Origin: Thermoanaerobacterales bacterium
GTDB taxonomy: Bacteria > Bacillota > Thermosediminibacteria > Thermosediminibacterales > Tepidanaerobacteraceae
Assembly (NCBI GenBank): GCA_012839145.1
Contig: DUNY01000326.1
Location: 1 to 5,431, forward strand
Reading direction: 5' to 3'
Length of the DNA: 5,431 bases
Positions 1-4,828 of this stretch are shown in pieces. The stretch's first letter is position 1; every line of letters begins with the position of its first letter. Both the position numbers and the translations under genes were made by a program. A model generated the notes under the pieces. It ran no database searches, was not told where the DNA came from, and was given only the letters and a program-made list of their open reading frames with translations.

Positions 1-376
1 CCAGAAGTTTTTTCACGGTTTCTCGGCAAGCTTTTTGATCAATGGTTAAGCCTTTTTTCTTTTCGGCTCCCAGGATAATGTTTTCCAGAACTGTGAATCT
101 ATCTATCAACATGAAGTGCTGATGAACCATACCAATTTTGAGCTCAATAGCTTTGTTGGGTGAGCTTATTTTTTCTTTTTTTCCGAAAATGTATATTTCA
201 CCTTCGTCAGGCTGATAAAGGCCTGCCAAGACCTTCATAAGCGTGCTTTTACCGGCACCGTTTTCTCCGACGATGGCATGAATTTCTCCTTTTTGTATTT
301 CTAAATCTATTCTGTCATTTGCCACAATCCCCGGAAAGCGTTTAGTTATATTTTTTAAAACAACGGCTTTTTGCAA
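1..376 (-). CDS. Nucleoside/simple-sugar-type ABC importer ATPase, N-terminal part (runs off left edge)
   Basis: The first 125 codons of an ABC ATPase are visible; the gene continues past base 1. The frame begins with TTG at 376-374, preceded 7 bases upstream by GGAGGG (389-384), and no ATG serves the conserved start of the domain. Walker [10 protein letters not shown] lies at residues 37-45. The Q-loop region [19 protein letters not shown] (82-100) is typical of the ATPases that work with BMP-family lipoproteins (YufO/NupO/RnsB type). Family members are usually about 500 residues with two fused ATP-binding domains, so only about a quarter is seen and the signature and Walker B motifs lie outside. 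It would energise uptake at the inner face of the membrane. The BMP lipoprotein gene lies upstream on the same strand, which supports a nucleoside importer, but the 482-base gap between them is wide. Function is inferred from family and context; the exact substrate is unknown. Confidence 0.9.
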   Translation of the reverse strand, partial: MQKAVVLKNITKRFPGIVANDRIDLEIQKGEIHAIVGENGAGKSTLMKVLAGLYQPDEGEIYIFGKKEKISSPNKAIELKIGMVHQHFMLIDRFTVLENIILGAEKKKGLTIDQKACRETVKKLL

Positions 377-383
377 TAATTTT

Positions 384-389
384 CCCTCC
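384..389 (-). promoter_or_regulatory. Ribosome binding site that fixes the TTG start of the ATPase gene
   Basis: GGAGGG read on the minus strand, inside a longer purine run, stands 7 bases before TTG (376-374). Strong complementarity to the 16S rRNA tail at ideal spacing is the reason for choosing the TTG start. The protein then begins just before the first conserved strand of the domain. Confidence 0.8.
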
Positions 390-410
390 CCCTAAGGCTC
401 TTTTAACACT

Positions 411-472
411 GGACTACCCCGCCCTAAGTCTCCCGTTTCTGTTGGCGGTAGTGCAAAAGGGCGGTTAAGTCC
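411..472. other. GC-rich foldable segment with two mutually exclusive pairings
   Basis: Fold one is an elongated hairpin. GGACT (411-415) pairs with AGTCC (468-472), and CCGCCC (419-424) pairs with GGGCGG (459-464), separated by a 3x3 internal loop. Inside it, 430-435 can pair with 446-451 with one mismatch. Fold two uses ACTACC (413-418) with GGTAGT (447-452) and GCC (421-423) with GGC (444-446), leaving a two-base bulge. The folds share bases 413-423 and cannot coexist. The segment ends 35 bases before the start codon of the ATPase gene. It could be a leader switch, or the structured end of a decayed IS200/IS605-type element. I do not recognise it as a known riboswitch, and the strand that matters is not settled. 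Confidence 0.45.
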
Positions 473-511
473 GGATAGACTCCACTGGCATTGTTATGAA
501 AGTAATATTTT

Positions 512-575
512 TGTCATTACTGAGAGAAACAACGACAGAAGTATCTTGTGATTCTTCGCTACGCTCAGAATTTTC
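512..575. repeat. Interspersed palindromic repeat, copy A (degenerate)
   Basis: The left end TGTCATTACTGAG and right end CTCAGAATTTTC are imperfect inverted repeats. The right half forms a small hairpin: ATTCT (551-555) with AGAAT (567-571), a TC/TC internal loop, GC/GC, and a 3-base loop. The overall layout matches copies B and C in this window. From memory, it also resembles a widespread bacterial intergenic repeat whose ends read TGTCATTCTGAG and CTCAGAATGACA; that match has not been searched. No coding potential is apparent. Confidence 0.6.
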
Positions 576-610
576 ATGCGGCCTGCACCATGATAAATGA
601 AAGCATTTCA

Positions 611-683
611 CGTCACTCCGAAAGAGCAAAGCAACTAAGGAATCTTAAAACAAGATCCTTCAGGCAAAGCCTTCAGGATGACA
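611..683. repeat. Interspersed palindromic repeat, copy B
   Basis: The unit starts with GTCACTCCGAAAG (612-624) and ends in TTCAGGATGACA (672-683), which are imperfect inverted repeats. The right half folds as ATCCT (655-659) with AGGAT (675-679), a TC/TC internal loop (660-661 and 673-674), AGGC (662-665) with GCCT (669-672), and an AAA loop. The left half resembles copy A, with AATCTT followed by a spacer before the hairpin. Confidence 0.6.
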
Positions 684-692
684 ACCAAGCAG

Positions 693-726
693 AGGCTTTC
701 ATAACATGGCAAAGGCCTTCATAACA
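693..726. repeat. Tandem direct repeat, 20-base period
   Basis: AGGCTTTCATAACA (693-706) recurs as AGGCCTTCATAACA (713-726), with 13 of 14 bases identical. The first copy is also the right end of the candidate inverted-repeat element at 491-706. Just before it, AACCAAGCAGAG (683-694) recurs exactly at 2214-2225, within copy C of the palindromic repeat, which suggests a truncated further copy here. Confidence 0.6.
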
Positions 727-746
727 GTGACACTTCCTTTTATCGT
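717..746. repeat. Diverged copy of the CTTCAC...TTCCTTT repeat
   Basis: This stretch, with GTGACACTTCCTTTT (727-741) at its core, aligns with small gaps to the two units at 2277-2307 and 2343-2373. Those carry CTTCAC followed by CTGACATTCCTTT. The similarity is visible but imperfect and the palindrome is lost here, so this is a tentative third member. Confidence 0.35.
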
Positions 747-813
747 GGTACAGGCACCGCATGGAAGTTTTAGATGGGATTAAATCTCCCTCTAAATAAG
801 GTCTCTTTAAAGC

Positions 814-847
814 AATAATAAGGGGTGACTATTATTCAAGTCACCCC
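814..847 (-). terminator. Hairpin with weak U-tract after the BMP lipoprotein gene
   Basis: On the minus strand GGGGTGACT (847-839) pairs perfectly with AGTCACCCC (830-822), a 9-base stem with an 8-base loop. It is followed by TTATTATT (821-814). It begins 11 bases after the stop codon. The stem is strong but the U-tract is interrupted, so it may stop only part of the transcripts or protect the 3' end of the lipoprotein message, letting some reach the ATPase gene. Confidence 0.75.
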
Positions 848-858
848 GCAGTATTTAT

Positions 859-1959
859 TTACTTCAAAGTCGTTAAGAATTCTTCATATTCGTTTTTGTC
901 TGCGGGTACTTTTATTTCTCCTTTTATGACCTTAGCTTTCAGCTCATCCAATTTAGGCTGTATATCTGAAATAAGCTCTTCATTAAATTCATTTACCGCG
1001 TAGCCTACGCCGTCATCGTCGAGTCCGAAGACTCTGTACCCGCCCTCAAACTTACCTTCAACAAAGGCCTTTATGGTTTCATATACTGAATTGTCAACCC
1101 GCTTCATCATACTGGTCAGTATAAAGGGTTTTTGTTCATCAGTAGCAGTCAAAGACTGATCGGAATCCACACCGATAGACAGCTTTTTGTTGGCTGTAGC
1201 CGCTTCAATCATACCGATTCCTGAAGCACCCGAGGCATGATAAAGCACGTCCCCACCGGCTTTAATTTGCTTAAGGGCCAATTCCTTGGCTTTTACCGGG
1301 TCTTTAAAGGCATCTCCGGTGGTTCCTACATAGTCTGAAAAGGTTTCTACATTGGGATTTGCGTATTTAGCTCCAGCCAAATAACCGTATTCAAACCGCT
1401 CTATAAGGGGTGATTTCATACCGCCGATAAAGCCCACCTTGCCGCTCTCGGACTTCAGCGCTGCAGCTGCACCTACCAGGAAAGAGCCCTCATGCTCTTT
1501 GAACATTAGGCAAGAGATATTGGAGCTACTGTCTATATCTTCTACAGCACCGTCAATGAGCCCGAATTTTACATCAGGAAATTCTTCCGCAACCTTTGCA
1601 ATGTGATCTGTAAACATAAAACCGACGCCGAATATCAAATCATAGCCATCTTCTGCCAAAAGTCTTAAGAGCTGCTCCCGGTCCTCACCGCCGCCGGAAG
1701 GTTCCAAATCAGTAACTTCCAAGCCGAAATCCTGTTCAGCCCTCTTTAATCCCGCATAAGCGCTGTCATTGAATGACAAGTCTCCACGGCCGCCGATATC
1801 GTATACTAAACCAACTTTAATCTTCTTTTCTTCTGGTTCTTCCTGTCCCTCCGATGCTGGTTCCTCTGCGGGTGCATCGACCTTTTGACCGCATCCTGCC
1901 ACTAGTCCCAAAACCAACAGAACTACCAGACTTAAAGCCAGCAACTCACGTATTTTCAC
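859..1959 (-). CDS. bmpA: BMP-family lipoprotein, probable nucleoside-binding receptor of an ABC importer
   Basis: 366 residues, starting with GTG (1959-1957), 8 bases after a run of six G (1973-1968) that serves as ribosome binding site. The N-terminus is a lipoprotein signal: basic residues, a hydrophobic core (6-20), and the lipobox VAGC with the lipidated Cys at 23. An acidic, proline-containing linker (about 28-46) follows. The BMP domain (about 47-350) shows KVGLVYDIGGRGDLSFNDSA (48-67), EHEGSFLVGA (155-164), GKVGFIGGM (173-181), GVDSDQ (263-268) and KRVDNSVYETI (286-296), all typical of the BmpA/PnrA/Med family. Characterised members such as PnrA bind purine nucleosides; some others are known mainly as surface antigens. 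It should sit on the outer face of the membrane and deliver ligand to the permease served by the downstream ATPase. Length is normal and no key region is missing. The nucleoside specificity is inferred. Confidence 0.92.
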   Translation of the reverse strand: MKIRELLALSLVVLLVLGLVAGCGQKVDAPAEEPASEGQEEPEEKKIKVGLVYDIGGRGDLSFNDSAYAGLKRAEQDFGLEVTDLEPSGGGEDREQLLRLLAEDGYDLIFGVGFMFTDHIAKVAEEFPDVKFGLIDGAVEDIDSSSNISCLMFKEHEGSFLVGAAAALKSESGKVGFIGGMKSPLIERFEYGYLAGAKYANPNVETFSDYVGTTGDAFKDPVKAKELALKQIKAGGDVLYHASGASGIGMIEAATANKKLSIGVDSDQSLTATDEQKPFILTSMMKRVDNSVYETIKAFVEGKFEGGYRVFGLDDDGVGYAVNEFNEELISDIQPKLDELKAKVIKGEIKVPADKNEYEEFLTTLK

Positions 1960-2003
1960 TCAAAATTCCCCCCGTAATTTTTTGTAAATCCTTTTAAGTA
2001 AGC

Positions 2004-2036
2004 AGGCATTTCTTATTTTAGCTAATAACCATGCCC
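2004..2036 (-). promoter_or_regulatory. Imperfect hairpin in the leader of the BMP lipoprotein gene
   Basis: On the minus strand GGCAT (2035-2031) pairs with ATGCC (2009-2005), and TTATT (2028-2024) pairs with AATAA (2017-2013) across a small internal loop. The centre is the palindrome TTAGCTAA (2025-2018). It lies about 45 bases before the GTG start. It could be an operator or an RNA hairpin. It does not show the conserved bases of a purine riboswitch that I would expect for a nucleoside importer. Confidence 0.3.
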
Positions 2037-2066
2037 CCTTCCTTGCTGAAAAGTCTGACATCTGAC

Positions 2067-2094
2067 ATTAATATTTTACCAATTTTCCTGTGAA
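2067..2094 (-). promoter_or_regulatory. Weak candidate promoter for the BMP lipoprotein gene
   Basis: On the minus strand TTCACA (2094-2089) matches the -35 consensus at five of six bases. ATTAAT (2072-2067), 16 bases later, matches the -10 box at four of six. The A/T-rich setting upstream of the gene and the terminator before it make a promoter in this gap likely. This exact choice is uncertain. Confidence 0.25.
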
Positions 2095-2203
2095 AGTGTC
2101 AAGATGTATTTTGGGAAAAGCCCATGTTTGTAAGTATACAGGAAAACAATCTCCCGGGAACGTCAAGCTGTGTGAAAAGTCACAGTATGAAGATTGTCAA
2201 CAT

Positions 2204-2258
2204 TGTCTTCCTGAACCAAGCAGAGCATCTAAGACTCTTCACTGCGTTCAGAGTGACA
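2204..2258. repeat. Interspersed palindromic repeat, copy C (best preserved)
   Basis: A 55-base unit with left end TGTCTTCCTGAAC and right end GTTCAGAGTGACA, which match as inverted repeats at 10 of 13 positions. The inner hairpin is ACTCT (2234-2238) with AGAGT (2250-2254), a TC/TC internal loop, AC with GT, and a TGC loop. It has the same layout as copies A and B but different stem bases. AGAG (2222-2225) can also pair with CTCT (2235-2238), so the whole unit can fold as one long hairpin. Confidence 0.65.
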
Positions 2259-2276
2259 TAAAACATGTATTAACGG

Positions 2277-2307
2277 GTCTTCACTCTACTGACATTCCTT
2301 TATCAGT
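2277..2307. repeat. 31-base direct repeat, first copy
   Basis: GTCTTCAC, then four variable bases, then CTGACATTCCTTTATCAGT. It matches the second copy at 2343-2373 in 28 of 31 bases. The terminal ACTGA and TCAGT form a 5-base stem, but the next pair is a C/A mismatch, so the palindrome is weaker than in the second copy. Confidence 0.7.
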
Positions 2308-2342
2308 ATCGATAAATATACTTGACGTTGTCCTACTGCAAT

Positions 2343-2373
2343 GTCTTCACACAACTGACATTCCTTTGTCAGT
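2343..2373. repeat. 31-base direct repeat, second copy, with hairpin
   Basis: The second copy starts 66 bases after the first. AACTGAC (2353-2359) pairs perfectly with GTCAGTT (2368-2374) around an 8-base loop, a 7-base stem. There is no U-tract on either strand, so it is not a typical terminator. Its role is unknown. Confidence 0.7.
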
Positions 2374-2410
2374 TTAGAAACATACCCGTAACATCCTCTG
2401 ACACACACAT

Positions 2411-2440
2411 AAAAAAGCTGCGCTGATTAACCGCAGCTTT
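2411..2440 (-). terminator. Rho-independent terminator of the liv operon
   Basis: On the minus strand AAAGCTGCG (2440-2432) pairs perfectly with CGCAGCTTT (2422-2414) around a 9-base loop and runs into TTTTTT (2416-2411). It begins 7 bases after the livF stop codon. The plus-strand side lacks a comparable T-run, so it acts in one direction only. Confidence 0.92.
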
Positions 2441-2446
2441 CGCATT

Positions 2447-3163
2447 TCATATAGCCTTGTGCCTGACACCTAAATACGCCTCTTGAACAGCGGGATTGTC
2501 TAAAAGGTCTTTACCTGAACCTGATAGGACCACACGACCTGTTTCCAACACATATGCCCTATCGGCTATTTCCAGAGCCTTTTTGGCGTTTTGCTCCGCT
2601 AAAAGGATAGTGGTCTTTTGAACTTTGATTTCCAAAATGGTCTTAAATACTTCAGCTGTGTATATAGGGGAAAGCCCTAATGAGGGTTCATCTAATAACA
2701 ATATCTTGGGTCTTGACATTAGTCCTCTTGCTATTGCTGCCATTTGCTGTTCCCCCCCGCTTAAAGTTCCTGCATATTGACCGGTTCTTTCCTTCAATAT
2801 GGGAAACAGAGCATAAATATATTCAAGGTCTTTTTTTATACCCTCAGTGTCTTTTCTCAAAAATGCTCCCATCATCAGATTTTCCCGAACGGTCAGATTT
2901 GCATAAAGCCTTCGCCTTTCCGGCACTAAGATGATACCGGCGGCAGCCGCGTCATGTGCAGTAAGGGGATGAGGTTTTTCATTATAAATTATGGATCCAC
3001 CTTTAGCTCTGAGCACTCCTGACAAGGTCCACATCAGTGTGGATTTTCCCGCACCATTAGCTCCGACTATGGTAACAACCTCACCTTTTCCAACTTCGAT
3101 GCTCACATCTTTCAAGGCATGAATCCTGCCGTAATATACGTTTAAGTTCTTAACCTTAAGCAT
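2447..3163 (-). CDS. livF: Branched-chain amino acid type ABC importer ATPase LivF
   Basis: 238 residues, the usual LivF length. Walker A GANGAGKST is at 34-42, the Q-loop region VPERRRLYANLTVRENL at 80-96, the signature LSGGEQQ at 134-140, and Walker B ILLLD at 154-158 followed by the catalytic Glu 159. The switch region reads LLAEQNA (187-193) with Gln where most ABC ATPases have His, which is usual for LivF. The short C-terminal region is typical of the family. ATG (3163-3161) overlaps the end of livG by 8 bases, and its ribosome binding site GGAGG (3177-3173) lies within livG codons, so translation is probably coupled. It pairs with LivG to power uptake at the cytoplasmic face of the membrane. 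It is the last gene of the operon, with a terminator directly after it. The substrate could be leucine, isoleucine and valine or another HAAT-family ligand; this is not decided by the sequence. Confidence 0.96.
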   Translation of the reverse strand: MLKVKNLNVYYGRIHALKDVSIEVGKGEVVTIVGANGAGKSTLMWTLSGVLRAKGGSIIYNEKPHPLTAHDAAAAGIILVPERRRLYANLTVRENLMMGAFLRKDTEGIKKDLEYIYALFPILKERTGQYAGTLSGGEQQMAAIARGLMSRPKILLLDEPSLGLSPIYTAEVFKTILEIKVQKTTILLAEQNAKKALEIADRAYVLETGRVVLSGSGKDLLDNPAVQEAYLGVRHKAI

Positions 3164-3929
3164 TTATATATTCCTCCCCTAAGTAAGCCCTTAGTACCCT
3201 AGGATCGTTCTGAACTTCTTGTTTTGTGCCTTCCATGAGCATCTCCCCAAAATTTATCACTAAAATTCGGGGGCAAAGTTCCATAACCACATCCATGTGG
3301 TGCTCGATGAGGATGATAGTCAGGTTATACTTCTCTCTGATTTTCATGATGAGTTCCACTAAATCTATGCACTCATCAGGATTCATTCCCGCTGCCGGTT
3401 CATCAAGAAGAAGCAGTTTCGGATCCAACGCTAAAGCTCTTGCAATCTCAAGTTTTCTTTGGAGTCCGTAAGGGAGGCTGTCTGCCCGGTTGTTTACATA
3501 ATCGGTAAGTCCTACGACTTCCAAGTATTCAAGAGATTTATCATAAAGTTTCTTCTCTATTCTCGTTACCTTCGGAGTCCTAATCAGTGCATTTCCAAGA
3601 TTGTAATCGGCTTCTCGATATAAAACCGTTCGGATGTTTTCCAAGACGCTCAATTTGTTAAAAAGACGTATATTTTGGAAAGTCCTAGCTATGCCCCCTT
3701 TCACTATGGATACAGGATTTGAACCTGTAATATCCTGTCCCTCGAAAACTATATTCCCCTCGGTAGGTTTATATACCCCGGTAATCAAGTTGAAAATCGT
3801 GGTCTTGCCGGCTCCGTTGGGACCGATTAGTCCCACTATTTCTTCCGATTCTGTGGAAAATGACACGTCCTTAACTGCTACAATTCCGCCGAAGGTTTTT
3901 GTCACATTTTTCAGTTCCAATAGCGGCAT
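3156..3929 (-). CDS. livG: Branched-chain amino acid type ABC importer ATPase LivG
   Basis: 257 residues, normal for LivG. Walker A GPNGAGKTT is at 36-44. The Q-loop ARTFQNIRLF (80-89) has Gln 84. The signature region LPYGLQRKLEIARAL (151-165) replaces the canonical LSGGQ in the way usual for LivG, with Leu at the position often held by Gln or Glu. Walker B LLLLD (171-175) is followed by Glu 176. The switch region LIEHHMD (206-212) keeps the His. The long insertion around 100-125 between Q-loop and signature is a family trait. ATG (3929-3927) sits 2 bases after the livM stop, with an excellent ribosome binding site AAAGGAGGG (ending at 3937) inside the livM end and a 7-base spacer. It forms the ATPase pair with LivF. 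UrtD-like urea ATPases are related, but the LIV assignment fits the gene order better. Confidence 0.96.
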   Translation of the reverse strand: MPLLELKNVTKTFGGIVAVKDVSFSTESEEIVGLIGPNGAGKTTIFNLITGVYKPTEGNIVFEGQDITGSNPVSIVKGGIARTFQNIRLFNKLSVLENIRTVLYREADYNLGNALIRTPKVTRIEKKLYDKSLEYLEVVGLTDYVNNRADSLPYGLQRKLEIARALALDPKLLLLDEPAAGMNPDECIDLVELIMKIREKYNLTIILIEHHMDVVMELCPRILVINFGEMLMEGTKQEVQNDPRVLRAYLGEEYINA

Positions 3930-3931
3930 AG

Positions 3932-4816
3932 TTATACCCTCCTTTTGCCGGCAGCTTTGTTCCGGGTCTTTTTCTTAAAAATATTGAATATCCACTCAAA
4001 CGACAGTTCATGATATCCCATGATACCTGACGGTCTGAATATCATAATCAGCACCAATATCAATCCATAAGCCACCAGTCGCCACATGTTTGCTACCCGA
4101 AGAACTTCAGGAACGGCAATAAACAGTGCAATAGCCAATACCGGTCCCGTTATACTACCCATGCCGCCTGCCACGACCGCTGATGTCAACTGAGTTGAGA
4201 GAATTGAAGTAAACATAGCAGGTTGAATAAAGTTCAGGTAATGGGCAAACAAACCTCCTGCCAAACCTCCACACATGGCGCTGTATATCAGTGACAGCAT
4301 TCTAACTTTAAAAAGGTCAATACCGGCCATTTCCGCAGCTACCGCATCTTCTCTCACCGCAATGGCATTTCTGCCAAACTTGGACCATATGAAGTTTTTA
4401 GTTAGCCACACTACCAGCACAGCAAAGATAACGGCCACCGGCAATGTGGTAAAGTGTTTTATTCCCGGAAGACCCCGGGCTCCTTGTGTAATTGCAAGGT
4501 TTTCCAATATCACCCTGGTAGCTTCTCCAAATCCCAGTGTCGCAATGGCAAAATAATCTCCTCTTAGCTTTGCCCTAAGGGTCGGAAATCCCAGTATTAT
4601 ACTTACTAATCCGGACATGACCATTCCTGCAAGCAGTGCCAACACAAAGGGAACGTGGTAAAAGTACGTCAATATGGCAGAAGTGTAAGCTCCTATGGCC
4701 ATAAAGGCAGCATGACCTAAAGAAAATAGGCCGGTGAATCCAGTAAACACAGAAAGGCCTACCGTAGCAATGATTTCTATACATATAACTGCCATAACTC
4801 CATAAATATAATCCAT
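3932..4816 (-). CDS. livM: Branched-chain amino acid type ABC importer permease LivM
   Basis: 294 residues, a short LivM without the long N-terminal extension of the E. coli protein. It is strongly hydrophobic, with several membrane spans across residues 1-262. Family landmarks are FTGLFSLGHAAFMAIGAYTS (27-46), LRGDYFAIATLGFGE (84-98), the cytoplasmic coupling loop FGRNAIAVREDAVAAEMAGI (147-166) that contacts an ATPase subunit, and VVAGGMGSITGPV (214-226). A basic tail (KKKTRNKAAGKRR, 281-293) should lie in the cytoplasm. ATG (4816-4814) follows the livH stop by 12 bases. The G-rich ribosome binding site AGGGGGG overlaps the livH stop codon, which suggests coupling. It forms the membrane channel with LivH. 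The family assignment is firm; the substrate is inferred. Confidence 0.95.
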   Translation of the reverse strand: MDYIYGVMAVICIEIIATVGLSVFTGFTGLFSLGHAAFMAIGAYTSAILTYFYHVPFVLALLAGMVMSGLVSIILGFPTLRAKLRGDYFAIATLGFGEATRVILENLAITQGARGLPGIKHFTTLPVAVIFAVLVVWLTKNFIWSKFGRNAIAVREDAVAAEMAGIDLFKVRMLSLIYSAMCGGLAGGLFAHYLNFIQPAMFTSILSTQLTSAVVAGGMGSITGPVLAIALFIAVPEVLRVANMWRLVAYGLILVLIMIFRPSGIMGYHELSFEWIFNIFKKKTRNKAAGKRRV

Positions 4817-4828
4817 TATCCTACCCCC

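Larger units (their letters stand above)
491..706. mobile_element. Candidate MITE-like element with 11-base terminal inverted repeats
   Basis: TGTTATGAAAG at 492-502 is the exact reverse complement of CTTTCATAACA at 696-706. Outside these ends, TGGCA occurs at 486-490 and again at 707-711, which would fit a 5-base target duplication if base 491 belongs to the element. There is no transposase frame inside. The interior carries two degenerate palindromic repeats (512-575 and 611-683). A non-autonomous element is the simplest reading. However, the right terminal sequence recurs nearly unchanged 20 bases further on (716-726), so local duplication is an alternative. Confidence 0.4.
377..858. other. 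482-base non-coding gap between the BMP lipoprotein and its ATPase gene
   Basis: No credible reading frame was found on either strand. From right to left the gap holds the hairpin after the lipoprotein gene (814-847), an A/T-rich stretch, a 6-base-stem hairpin (732-737 with 763-768), and the tandem and palindromic repeats at 491-726. The GC-rich foldable segment (411-472) and the ATPase ribosome binding site follow. No convincing promoter for the ATPase gene was found, so it may depend on read-through from the lipoprotein gene. Confidence 0.7.
1960..2446. other. 487-base non-coding gap between the liv operon and the BMP gene
   Basis: From right to left the gap holds the liv terminator (2411-2440), two 31-base direct repeats, palindromic repeat copy C, a stretch of about 100 bases with only short hairpins (CTGTG 2168-2172 with CACAG 2181-2185; GAAGA 2189-2193 with TCTTC 2206-2210), a candidate promoter, and a leader with a dyad. 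A tandem TCTGACA pair lies at 2054-2067. A plus-strand open frame of 95 codons crosses the repeats but looks fortuitous. Confidence 0.7.

Noticed and set aside
151..165. LivG signature LPYGLQR (residues 151-157) and LivF switch Gln 191 as possible inactivating changes
   Set aside because: Departures from LSGGQ in LivG and Gln in place of His in LivF are usual in these families; all other catalytic motifs are intact. Positions here are residue numbers for the first item.
486..740. CRISPR-like array from the repeated CTTTCATAACA and palindromic units
   Set aside because: Repeats are diverged, in both orientations and irregularly spaced, with no uniform spacers and no cas genes.
1960..2066. Purine riboswitch in the leader of the BMP gene
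   Set aside because: I could not find the conserved three-way junction bases or paired loops expected of that class.
2090..2377. Plus-strand open frame of 95 codons with a repeated LH(S/T)TDIPLSV segment
   Set aside because: It starts with GTG without a ribosome binding site and runs through intergenic repeats. The repeated peptide only reflects the 66-base DNA period, which happens to be a multiple of three.
2680..2934. Plus-strand open frame opposite livF
   Set aside because: It lies wholly antisense to a well-conserved ATPase gene and shows no recognisable domain.
3156..3163. Overlap of livG and livF as a possible frameshift or annotation error
   Set aside because: Both ends are normal for their families and the 8-base overlap with a well-placed ribosome binding site is typical of coupled genes.
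3226..3978. Plus-strand open frames opposite livG and the end of livM
   Set aside because: They are antisense shadows of conserved coding sequence, with no ribosome binding site or family resemblance.
4275..4784. Open frames on both strands inside livM
   Set aside because: The livM frame carries clear family motifs over this whole stretch. The others are out-of-frame shadows.
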